64,000 bases of DNA from Azospirillum oryzae (GTDB lineage Bacteria > Pseudomonadota > Alphaproteobacteria > Azospirillales > Azospirillaceae), in NCBI RefSeq assembly GCF_900177515.1, contig NZ_FXAK01000001.1:432001-496000 (forward strand), read 5' to 3'. A program made the position numbers and the translations under genes. A model generated the notes under the pieces. The model was not told the origin of the DNA, made no database searches, and saw nothing but the letters and a program-made list of their open reading frames with translations. The first letter of the stretch is position 1, and each line of letters begins with the position of its first letter. This document shows, piece after piece, positions 56,831 to 64,000 of this stretch.

Positions 56831-59488
56831 ATGACCGTCACGACCCTTTCCGACCTGAACGCCCTGATCGCCCGTGTGAAGGCGGCGCAGGCGCGCTTCG
56901 CCGATTACCCGCAGGAGAAGGTCGACCTGATCTTCCGCAGCGCTGCCCTTGCCGCCGCCAACGCCCGCATCCCGCTCGCCAAGATGGCGGTGGCGGAGAC
57001 CGGCATGGGCGTGATGGAGGACAAGGTCATCAAGAACCACTTCGCCGCCGAATACATCTACAACAAGTACAAGGACGACAAGACCTGCGGCGTCCTCTCC
57101 GAGGATCACGACGCCGGCATCCTCACCATCGCCGAGCCGGTCGGCCTGATCTGCGGCATCGTCCCCACCACCAACCCGACCTCCACCGCCATCTTCAAGG
57201 CGCTGATCGCGCTGAAGACCCGCAACGGCCTCGTCCTCTCCCCCCATCCCCGCGCCCGCAAATCGACCTGCGAGGCCGCCCGCCTGGTGCTCGCCGCCGC
57301 GGTCGAGGCCGGCGCCCCCGACGACATCATCGGCTGGATCGACGAGCCCTCGCTGGAGCTGTCCAACGCCGTCATGCACCATCCCGACATCAACCTGATC
57401 CTCGCCACCGGCGGGCCGGGCATGGTCAAGGCCGCCTACTCCTCGGGCAAGCCCGCCATCGGCGTCGGCGCCGGCAACACCCCGGCCGTCATCGACGAGT
57501 TCGCCGACATCAAGCGCGCCGTGGCCTCCATCCTGATGTCCAAGACCTTCGACAATGGCGTGGTCTGCGCGTCCGAACAGTCGGCGGTGGTGGTCGATGC
57601 CGTCTATGACGCGGTGCGCGACCGCTTCGCCCACCATGGCGGCTACATCCTGTCGGCCCGCGAGGCCGACGCCGTGCGCAAGGTGCTGCTGACCGACGGT
57701 CATCTCAACGCCGACATCGTCGGCCAGCCCGCCCACGCCATCGCCGCCATGGCCGGCCTGACCGTGCCGCACGCCACCAAGGTGCTGATCGCCGAGGTCA
57801 CCGACATCGACGACAGCGAACCCTTCGCCCACGAAAAGCTCTCGCCCACCCTGGCGCTCTACCGCGCCAAGGACTTTATGGAAGCCTGCGACAAGGCCGC
57901 CGCGCTGGTGGCGCTGGGCGGCATCGGCCACACCTCGGCGCTCTACACCGACCAGGACCAGCAGGCCGACCGCATCCGCCATTTCGGCGACAAGATGAAA
58001 ACCGCCCGCATCCTGATCAACACGCCGTCGTCGCATGGCGGCATCGGCGACCTCTACAACTTCCGCCTCGCGCCGTCGCTGACGCTGGGCTGCGGGTCGT
58101 GGGGCGGCAACTCGATCTCCGAGAATGTCGGGCCGCAGCACCTGATCAACAAGAAGACGGTGGCGAAGAGGGCGGAGAACATGCTGTGGCACAAGCTGCC
58201 CAAGTCGATCTACTTCCGCCGCGGCTGCCTGCCCTTCGCGCTTGAGGAACTGCGCGGCAAAAAGCGCTGCCTGATCGTCACCGACCGCTTCCTGTTCGAG
58301 AACGGCCATGTCAACGACAGCGTCCGCGTGCTGAAGTCGCTGGGCCTTGAGGTGGAGACCTTCTTCGAGGTCAGCGCCGACCCGACCTTGGCGGTGGTGC
58401 GCAAGGGCGTGGCTCTGGCCAATGCCTTCCAGCCCGACGTGATCCTGGCGCTGGGCGGCGGCTCGCCGATGGACGCGGCCAAGATCATCTGGGTGATGTA
58501 CGAGGCGCCCGAAGTGGCGTTCGAGGATCTCGCCCTGCGCTTCATGGACATCCGCAAGCGCATCTACACCTTCCCCAAGCTGGGGGTGAAGGCGCAGCTG
58601 GTGGCGGTGCCGACCACGTCCGGCACCGGATCGGAGGTGACGCCCTTCGCGGTGGTGACCGACGAGCGCACCGGCACCAAATACCCGATCGCCGACTATG
58701 AGCTGACGCCGACGCTGGCGATCGTCGACGCCAATCTGGTGATGGACATGCCCAAGGGCCTGACGGCGGCCGGCGGCATCGACGCGGTGACCCATGCACT
58801 GGAGGCCTATGTCTCGGTGGTGGCGAACGAGTATAGCGACGGTCAGGCCTTGCAGGCGCTGAAGCTGTTGAAGGAGAACCTGCCCTCGGCCTACCGCAAC
58901 GGGGCGCAGGACCCGAAGGCGCGGGAGCTGGTGCACAACGCGGCGACGCTGGCCGGCATCGCCTTCGCCAACGCCTTCCTCGGCGTCTGCCATTCGATGG
59001 CGCACAAGCTGGGGGCCGAGTTCCACATCCCGCACGGCATCGCCAACGCGCTGCTGATCGCCAACGTGATCCGCTACAACGCGGCGGACATCCCGACCAA
59101 GCAGACGGCCTTCAGCCAGTATGACCGTCCCAAGGGCGTGGCGCGCTATGCGCAGATCGCCCGTCATCTGGAGTTGGGTGGCAGCCGCGACCATGAGCGG
59201 GTGGAGAAGCTGATCGGCTGGGTCGAGGAGATGAAGCGGGCGCTGGAGATCCCGGCCTCGATCCAGGCGGCGGGGGTGCCGGAGGCGGCGTTCCTGGCGC
59301 GGGTCGATGCGATTGCCGAAGCCGCCTTCGACGACCAGTGCACCGGCGCCAACCCGCGCTACCCGCTGGTCGCCGAGATCAGGCAACTGCTGATCGACAG
59401 CTACTATGGCCGCGCCTATGCCGAGGCCGAAGGCGACCGGACGCCGGCCGAGCTGACCGTCGTCGGCCAGAAGACCGCCGCCGAGTAA
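56831..59488 (+). CDS. adhE: Bifunctional acetaldehyde-CoA/alcohol dehydrogenase AdhE
   Basis: 885-residue fusion. The N-terminal aldehyde dehydrogenase has GPGMVKAAYSSGKPAIGVGAGN and the active Cys near residue 245 in GVVCASEQ. The C-terminal iron-dependent alcohol dehydrogenase shows LALGGGSPMDAAKIIWVMYE, TSGTGSEVTPFAVV and SMAHKLGAEFHIPHGIANAL. It reduces acetyl-CoA to ethanol and regenerates NAD+ under low oxygen. Being next to fixK suggests O2 control, but no TTGAC/TGAT box is seen directly upstream. Confidence 0.96.
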   Translation: MTVTTLSDLNALIARVKAAQARFADYPQEKVDLIFRSAALAAANARIPLAKMAVAETGMGVMEDKVIKNHFAAEYIYNKYKDDKTCGVLSEDHDAGILTIAEPVGLICGIVPTTNPTSTAIFKALIALKTRNGLVLSPHPRARKSTCEAARLVLAAAVEAGAPDDIIGWIDEPSLELSNAVMHHPDINLILATGGPGMVKAAYSSGKPAIGVGAGNTPAVIDEFADIKRAVASILMSKTFDNGVVCASEQSAVVVDAVYDAVRDRFAHHGGYILSAREADAVRKVLLTDGHLNADIVGQPAHAIAAMAGLTVPHATKVLIAEVTDIDDSEPFAHEKLSPTLALYRAKDFMEACDKAAALVALGGIGHTSALYTDQDQQADRIRHFGDKMKTARILINTPSSHGGIGDLYNFRLAPSLTLGCGSWGGNSISENVGPQHLINKKTVAKRAENMLWHKLPKSIYFRRGCLPFALEELRGKKRCLIVTDRFLFENGHVNDSVRVLKSLGLEVETFFEVSADPTLAVVRKGVALANAFQPDVILALGGGSPMDAAKIIWVMYEAPEVAFEDLALRFMDIRKRIYTFPKLGVKAQLVAVPTTSGTGSEVTPFAVVTDERTGTKYPIADYELTPTLAIVDANLVMDMPKGLTAAGGIDAVTHALEAYVSVVANEYSDGQALQALKLLKENLPSAYRNGAQDPKARELVHNAATLAGIAFANAFLGVCHSMAHKLGAEFHIPHGIANALLIANVIRYNAADIPTKQTAFSQYDRPKGVARYAQIARHLELGGSRDHERVEKLIGWVEEMKRALEIPASIQAAGVPEAAFLARVDAIAEAAFDDQCTGANPRYPLVAEIRQLLIDSYYGRAYAEAEGDRTPAELTVVGQKTAAE

Positions 59489-59688
59489 CCGGCCGTACAC
59501 TGATCGACACCAAGCATCGGGGACCGTCGGGTCGGGGCAAGCGCTCCCGGCCCGGCGATTTCCGTTTGGGGCGCCGTCAGTATGTTGAAGCCGCTGTTAC
59601 AGCTCACGGGCCATGTCTCTCTTGGCTGCGGCAGTTGAGGCGGCTGCGGGACGTAGCTATCCTGCTTGGGCGAAAACTGGTGTTTGGC

Positions 59689-60042
59689 ATGGAAACGACC
59701 GACGACCGCGTCAAGCTGATGTATCACCGTCTGGTAGCACGCCAAATCAGGCGTGACCCGGAACTGATCGAGCGTGCCCGCAAGATCGTCGAGGAGCTGT
59801 CGGCCGGGCCGAACCAGCGCTCGTATGTTTCCGAATGGAAGGCCCTGCTGTCGCAGCCCAGCGAAAAGGTCCGGCATTTCATCGTTTCGCGGAACGAGGA
59901 CGCCACGCGTTTGCGCATCACATCCCCCTTTCCTATGCTGCCCGAGCTTTCGGTACAGGACGAGCAGACGAGGAGACGGATGTGGCGGAAGGCCAGGAAG
60001 CACGGACGCTCGACGACCTTGATCGCGCCGTCCGCGCTTTAG
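59689..60042 (+). CDS. Putative antitoxin-like protein, upstream half of a two-gene module
   Basis: 117-residue protein: YHRLVARQIRRDPELIERAR, EWKALLSQPSEKVRHFIVSR, NEDATRLRITSPFPMLPE. The DPELIERAR...WKALL...SRNEDATRLR-SPF pattern is seen in proteins paired with nucleotidyltransferase-like toxins. The ATG at 59689 lacks a strong ribosome site. It overlaps the next gene by 61 bp. Lower in GC and clearly separate from adhE in style. Confidence 0.45.
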   Translation: METTDDRVKLMYHRLVARQIRRDPELIERARKIVEELSAGPNQRSYVSEWKALLSQPSEKVRHFIVSRNEDATRLRITSPFPMLPELSVQDEQTRRRMWRKARKHGRSTTLIAPSAL

Positions 60043-60353
60043 CGACCCACTTCAAGTGCGACACCACGGTCATCGTCGGCAGTCGGGCGACCCTCGTCGG
60101 GTGGCCTGACGCCCCGGTCCTATTTCGCACCTCGCCTGAAATCGACGCTTACCCGGGGAACGCGCGAATCATTGCGCCGGCGATGACCGACCTGATCGTT
60201 TCGAAGCTGCTGGCGCTACGCGACAAGGACTTCATCCGCGAGTACCATCGCGTCCGCCACCTCGACCGTGCTCACGTCAGGCGTCTGTTGATCGACATGA
60301 TGGTCCCGGAGGCGCAGCGCAGCGTCATCGACGCCTTTCTCGATTCACTGTAA
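59982..60353 (+). CDS. Nucleotidyltransferase-like protein (DUF6036/AbiEii-like), possible toxin
   Basis: 123-residue protein with GTG start (59982) after GGAG. The motif VIVGSRATLVGWPD followed by RTSPEIDAYPG fits the GS-x(n)-E/D-x-D centre of minimal nucleotidyltransferases. Later segments MTDLIVSKLLALRDKDFIRE and HVRRLLIDMMV match the DUF6036-like core, K-L-x-A-x-R-x-K-D. The gene overlaps its partner, which suggests an AbiE-like toxin-antitoxin module. Confidence 0.5.
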   Translation: MAEGQEARTLDDLDRAVRALATHFKCDTTVIVGSRATLVGWPDAPVLFRTSPEIDAYPGNARIIAPAMTDLIVSKLLALRDKDFIREYHRVRHLDRAHVRRLLIDMMVPEAQRSVIDAFLDSL

Positions 60354-60540
60354 CGAACTGCGCTCGCGAGCGCTCTCCGCTGTGAAGGGCATCGCGCCGC
60401 CGCCCGTCCCGCCGGCCCGTCCCATGCGGAGCTACACCTTGGTGCAAGGCGTTTTTCCGCGGGTCATCGCGTAGGGTCGGCCTGTCGAAGCGGTCCGGCC
60501 GGGCCGTTCCGGCAGGCCACTTCCGATGGAGACCCCCCGC

Positions 60541-61692
60541 ATGACCGATGCCGCAGCGCAACCCCAGCAACCGCTTCCGCCGCCCCCGGCCGCCCCGCCG
60601 CCGGTGGCCTGGAGCCCGTGGGTGGTGCGGCTGGCGGTGCTGGGGCTGGCGGTGGTGCTGGTGGTGGCCTTCGCGACGCGCTGGGACCGCTGGATCGGTT
60701 CCGCCGCGCGCCAGACCACCACCGACGCCTATCTCCAATCCGACATCACGCCGCTGTCGGCCCAGGTGTCGGGCGTCGTCCGCGACATGCCGGTCGGCGA
60801 CTTCCAGTGGGTGAAGGCCGGCGACCCGGTGGCGATGATCGTCGACGACGACTACCGCGCCCGCGTGCAGCAGGCGGAGGCGGCGCTGGAGGCTGCCGAC
60901 GCCGCCATTGCCCAGCTCGACATCCAGAAACGCACCCAGCGCGCCCTGGTCGATCAGGCCGAGGCGAACGTCCATGGGCTGGAGGCGGAGGCGTGGCGGG
61001 CGCGGCTGGAGGAATCGCGGCAGCGTTCCCTGAGCGAACAGGGCGTGGCCGGAACGCTCCAGGCGCTTCAGCAGGCGCAGGCGACCTCCCGCCGCGCCCA
61101 GGCGGCGCTGGAGGCGGGCCAAGCCCAGGTCGACCAGCAGAAGGCGGCGCTCGACGGCATCGACGTGCAGGTGCGCCAGGCCCAGGCCACCCGGCTGCAA
61201 CGGCAGGCCGATTTGGATATCGCCCGCATCATGCTCGACCGCACGACGATCCGCGCGCCGGCCGACGGCATGGTCGGCCAGCGGCAGGTCCGCCCCGGCC
61301 AGTATGTCGGGCAGGGCAGCCAGATCATCACGCTGGTGCCGCTGCCGGCGGTGTGGGTGATCGCCAACTACAAGGAAACCCAGATGACGCGGATCCGGCC
61401 GGGCCTGCCGGCGACGATCCGCATCGACAGCTTCCCCGACGTGACGCTGGCCGGCCGGGTCACCGCCCAATCGCCGGCCAGCGGCAGCCAGTTCGCCCTG
61501 CTTCCCCCCGACAACGCCACCGGCAACTTCACCAAGATCGTCCAGCGCATCCCGGTGAAGATCGTCCTCGACGGCCCCAACCCGTTGCAGGACCGCTTGC
61601 GGCCCGGCATGTCCGTCGTCGTCACCATTGATACGGATAGGGCCGATACGGATGGAGACGTGAAGGAGGGCGGCCAGGAGAACGGGACGTGA
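60541..61692 (+). CDS. EmrA/HlyD-type membrane-fusion protein
   Basis: 383-residue periplasmic adaptor for a DHA2-type drug exporter. One N-terminal helix (VVRLAVLGLAVVLVVAFA), the TTDAYLQSDITPLSAQVSG barrel strand, a long coiled-coil hairpin (about residues 95-225), then TTIRAPADGMVGQRQVRPGQ. ATG at 60541 with GGAG upstream is preferred over 60526. Ends GTGA-overlapped with the efflux gene. Confidence 0.9.
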   Translation: MTDAAAQPQQPLPPPPAAPPPVAWSPWVVRLAVLGLAVVLVVAFATRWDRWIGSAARQTTTDAYLQSDITPLSAQVSGVVRDMPVGDFQWVKAGDPVAMIVDDDYRARVQQAEAALEAADAAIAQLDIQKRTQRALVDQAEANVHGLEAEAWRARLEESRQRSLSEQGVAGTLQALQQAQATSRRAQAALEAGQAQVDQQKAALDGIDVQVRQAQATRLQRQADLDIARIMLDRTTIRAPADGMVGQRQVRPGQYVGQGSQIITLVPLPAVWVIANYKETQMTRIRPGLPATIRIDSFPDVTLAGRVTAQSPASGSQFALLPPDNATGNFTKIVQRIPVKIVLDGPNPLQDRLRPGMSVVVTIDTDRADTDGDVKEGGQENGT

Positions 61693-63269
61693 GCGTCGGT
61701 CCGGCCGGCTGGCGCCTGTCCCGGATCCTGCTGCGCCCGGCCCAGCCGATCCTGACCCCCCATCCGATCATCGGCCTGCTCGGCGTCATGCTGGGGGCGC
61801 TGATCTCCACCCTGACCTCGCGCATCACCACCTTCGGCCTGGCCGACATCCGCGGCGCCATCGGCGCCGGCTTCGACGAGGGGGCCTGGATCACCACCGC
61901 CTACACCGTGGCGCAGATGCTGGTCGCCCCGGCCGCCGCCTTCCTCGGTGTGGTGTTCGGGCCGCGGCGGGTGCTGCTGGTGTCCTCCCTCACCTACGGG
62001 CTGGCGATGCTGGCCCTGCCGCTGACCGGCACGCTGACCGGGGTGCTGACCTTCCAGCTGCTGGCCGGCCTGTCCTCGGGCACCTTCATCCCGCTGACCA
62101 TCGGCTTCATCGTCCGCAACCTGCCGCCGCGCTACGTCGTCTACGGCATTGCCGTCTATGCGATGAATGTCGAGCTGTCGCTGAACTTCGCCGCCTCGGT
62201 CGAAGGCTGGGTGATCGAGCATCTGGACTGGCGCTGGCTGTTCTGGGACACGGCTCTGCTGGCTCCGCTGATGGCGCTGTGCGTCCATTTCGGCATGCCG
62301 GCGGAGCCGGTCCGCCGCGACCTGCTGAAGGACGGCGACTGGTGGGGGATCGCCTATGCCAGCATCGGCTTTGCCCTGCTCTATGCCGGGCTCGACCAGG
62401 GCAACCGGCTGGACTGGTTCAATTCCGGCCTGATCACCGGACTGTTCCTGGCCGGCGGCCTTCTGGTGATCGCCTTCGTCGTGCAGGAGCTGACCTGTTC
62501 CAAGCCGTGGATCACCTTCAGCGCGCTCTTCCGCGGCAACATCCCGCTCCTGTGCCTGCTGCTGGTGCTGCTGCGGCTGATCATGCTGTCCACCGCCTAC
62601 CTGGTGCCGCAATTCCTGGTCACGGTGAATGATTACCGCGCGCTGGAGGTGGGGGACACGCTGCTGCTGATCGCGCTGCCGCAGTTCCTGCTGGCGCCGC
62701 TGGTCGGCACGCTGCTGCGCCATGCCGATCCGCGGGTGGTGATGGCGGCCGGCTTCGCCGCGGTGGGGATCGCCTGCTGGCTGGCCTCGCACCTGACGGC
62801 CGACTGGGTCGGCGCCGATTTCCTGCCGTCGCAGATGTTGCAGGCCTTCGGCCAGTCCTTCGCCATGACCTCGCTGATCTACTTCAACATCAAGAACCTG
62901 TCCCAGGCCCACATCCTGGCGCTGGGCGCCCTGCTGCAGACCTCGCGCCTGCTGGGGGGCGAGCTGGGCGCCGCCTTCATGCAGACCTTCGTCCGCGTGC
63001 GCGAGCAGTTCCACAGCTTCCGGCTGGTGTCCGACGTGGTGGCCGGCAGCACCGACACCGTCCACCGGATGGCCGGCACCGTCGCGCGGGTCGCCGCCCG
63101 CTCCACCGGGGCTGAGGAGGCGACGGACCGCGCCCTATCGCTGCTGTCGGCGGCGGTGCGCAAGCAGGCCTATGTGCTGGCCTACATCGACGGTTTCGTC
63201 GTCATCGCCTGGTTCATCGTCGGCGGCCTGCTGCTGATCACCCTGCTGCGTCCGGCGCCCAAGCAATGA
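61689..63269 (+). CDS. DHA2-family MFS efflux transporter (EmrB-like)
   Basis: 526-residue exporter with about 14 helices. Family signs: SRITTFGLADIRGAIGAG, DEGAWITTAYTVAQMLVAPA, RRVLLVSSLTYGLAML. It starts with GTG at 61689, coupled to the adaptor gene. The substrate is unknown. Convergent with the TetR gene (42 bp between stops). Confidence 0.92.
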   Translation: MSVGPAGWRLSRILLRPAQPILTPHPIIGLLGVMLGALISTLTSRITTFGLADIRGAIGAGFDEGAWITTAYTVAQMLVAPAAAFLGVVFGPRRVLLVSSLTYGLAMLALPLTGTLTGVLTFQLLAGLSSGTFIPLTIGFIVRNLPPRYVVYGIAVYAMNVELSLNFAASVEGWVIEHLDWRWLFWDTALLAPLMALCVHFGMPAEPVRRDLLKDGDWWGIAYASIGFALLYAGLDQGNRLDWFNSGLITGLFLAGGLLVIAFVVQELTCSKPWITFSALFRGNIPLLCLLLVLLRLIMLSTAYLVPQFLVTVNDYRALEVGDTLLLIALPQFLLAPLVGTLLRHADPRVVMAAGFAAVGIACWLASHLTADWVGADFLPSQMLQAFGQSFAMTSLIYFNIKNLSQAHILALGALLQTSRLLGGELGAAFMQTFVRVREQFHSFRLVSDVVAGSTDTVHRMAGTVARVAARSTGAEEATDRALSLLSAAVRKQAYVLAYIDGFVVIAWFIVGGLLLITLLRPAPKQ

Positions 63270-63311
63270 AGCCGTGCGGGGTGGTCAGAATCTGACCACC
63301 CGTTCCGGCCC

Positions 63312-64000
63312 TCACGGCCGCAGCGACTGAAGCACCAGCTCCACCATATGGGCCAGCCGTTCCTCCTTCGCCGGGTCGGCCAGCAGGTCGCGGCCGAAGA
63401 TCACCGACAGGGTGTGGACGTTGGACAGGTAGAAGTAGGACAGCCCGGCGATGGAGATGTAGAGCTGCACCGGATCGACCCCGGCCCGGAACACCCCCTG
63501 TTTCACCCCGCGCGCCAGCACGTCGGCGATCATCTGCACGAAGGGGGAGTGCATCGACTGCACCTGCCCGGAATTCTTCAGCAGCTCGGCCCGGTGCAGA
63601 TTCTCGATGTTCAGCAAGGCCATGAATTCGGGATGGTCGATGAAATACTGCCAGGTGAAGCCGATCAGCCGGGCGATGGCCTCGGGCGGCGCCAGCTTAT
63701 CGAGATTCAGCGTGCGTTCGGTCTCGCGGATATGGGCATAGGCATCCTCCAGGACCGCAAGATACAGCTCCTCCTTGTTGCCGACATGGTAATAGAGCAT
63801 GCGCTTGTTGGTGCCGGCCTGCTCGGCGATGCGGTCGACGCGGGCGCCGCCCAGCCCATAGCGCGCGAACTCCTCCGTCGCCGCGGCCATGATGCGCGCC
63901 CGCGTGCCCTCCGGATCGCGGGTCGCCTTGGCCGGCGCGGTGTTTCGGCTGGCGGAGGGGGCGGGTGGCACCGGTTCGGGTGCGTCGGTCAGGCTGTCCA
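63312..64000 (-). CDS. TetR-family regulator (start probably 1 bp outside the window)
   Basis: TetR HTH: TRARIMAAATEEFARYGLGG, VDRIAEQAGTNKRMLYYHVG; the C-terminal domain includes FIDHPEFMALLNIENLHRAE, typical of the group. A GTG at 63971 would begin the protein at 219 residues, but the frame is open to the edge and codon 64001-63999 reads NTG then GACAGCCTGACC, so an ATG there would add 10 residues. It may control the adjacent efflux pair, or a gene beyond the edge. Confidence 0.85.
   Translation of the reverse strand, partial: DSLTDAPEPVPPAPSASRNTAPAKATRDPEGTRARIMAAATEEFARYGLGGARVDRIAEQAGTNKRMLYYHVGNKEELYLAVLEDAYAHIRETERTLNLDKLAPPEAIARLIGFTWQYFIDHPEFMALLNIENLHRAELLKNSGQVQSMHSPFVQMIADVLARGVKQGVFRAGVDPVQLYISIAGLSYFYLSNVHTLSVIFGRDLLADPAKEERLAHMVELVLQSLRP

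Noticed and set aside
56519..59500. 993-codon open frame on the minus strand opposite adhE
   Set aside because: Antisense of adhE with a His/Arg/Gly-rich composition and no recognisable motif.

Overview
The window looks like part of a large secondary replicon (plasmid or chromid) of an Azospirillum-like alphaproteobacterium. GC is very high, the coding style is alphaproteobacterial, and the gene set is typical of that group: nap, nos, fixLJ-fixK, a xylose operon and a RepA-type initiator. The replicon assignment rests on a replication-initiator gene (48394-49566) beside about a dozen 17-bp iterons (49652-50182). The genus is inferred from overall gene content, not from a search.

Layout. 1-3532: napEFDA (minus strand, napA cut by the window edge). 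3852-13146: a complete nosRZDFYLX-tatA operon for nitrous oxide reduction. 13327-15934: ubiTUV, the oxygen-independent ubiquinone hydroxylation genes, behind a TTGAC-N4-GTCAA box with the same arms as the box upstream of nosR. 16036-18956: hemerythrin, a VOC gene broken by an in-frame stop, an SDR and a DUF2249 protein. 19165-26544: a rearranged zone with two IS5-like remnants, a TetR gene with its operator, an enoyl-CoA hydratase cut by an intact IS21-family element, a curlin-like repeat protein, an FmdE-like protein, a second hemerythrin, and a cytochrome c gene and norQ that have both lost their 5' ends at one junction. 26586-32112: norD, a MarR/ester-cyclase pair, DUF1858, a Dnr-type regulator and NnrS. 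32117-37868: a glutathionyl-hydroquinone reductase, YceI, a membrane protein, LysR and a superfamily 2 helicase. 38169-45477: the xylose regulon (LacI, XylB, XylA, XylF-H-G). 45503-51796: TAXI-type binding protein, Sel1-like protein, RepA, iteron origin and a putative primosome-loader pair. 51879-59488: UV endonuclease, FixL with two heme-type PAS domains, FixJ, a single-domain response regulator, FixK and AdhE. 59689-60353: a possible toxin-antitoxin pair. 60541-64000: EmrA/EmrB-type efflux pair and a TetR regulator.

Much of the region serves life at low oxygen: nitrate and N2O as electron acceptors, quinone synthesis without oxygen, NO sensing and handling, FixLJ-FixK oxygen sensing, and a fermentative AdhE. 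No nir or norCB gene is visible here, and the nor remnant appears to have been cut by a deletion. Long, GC-rich inverted repeats are scattered between genes, and one of them supplies the C-terminal codons of two convergent genes.
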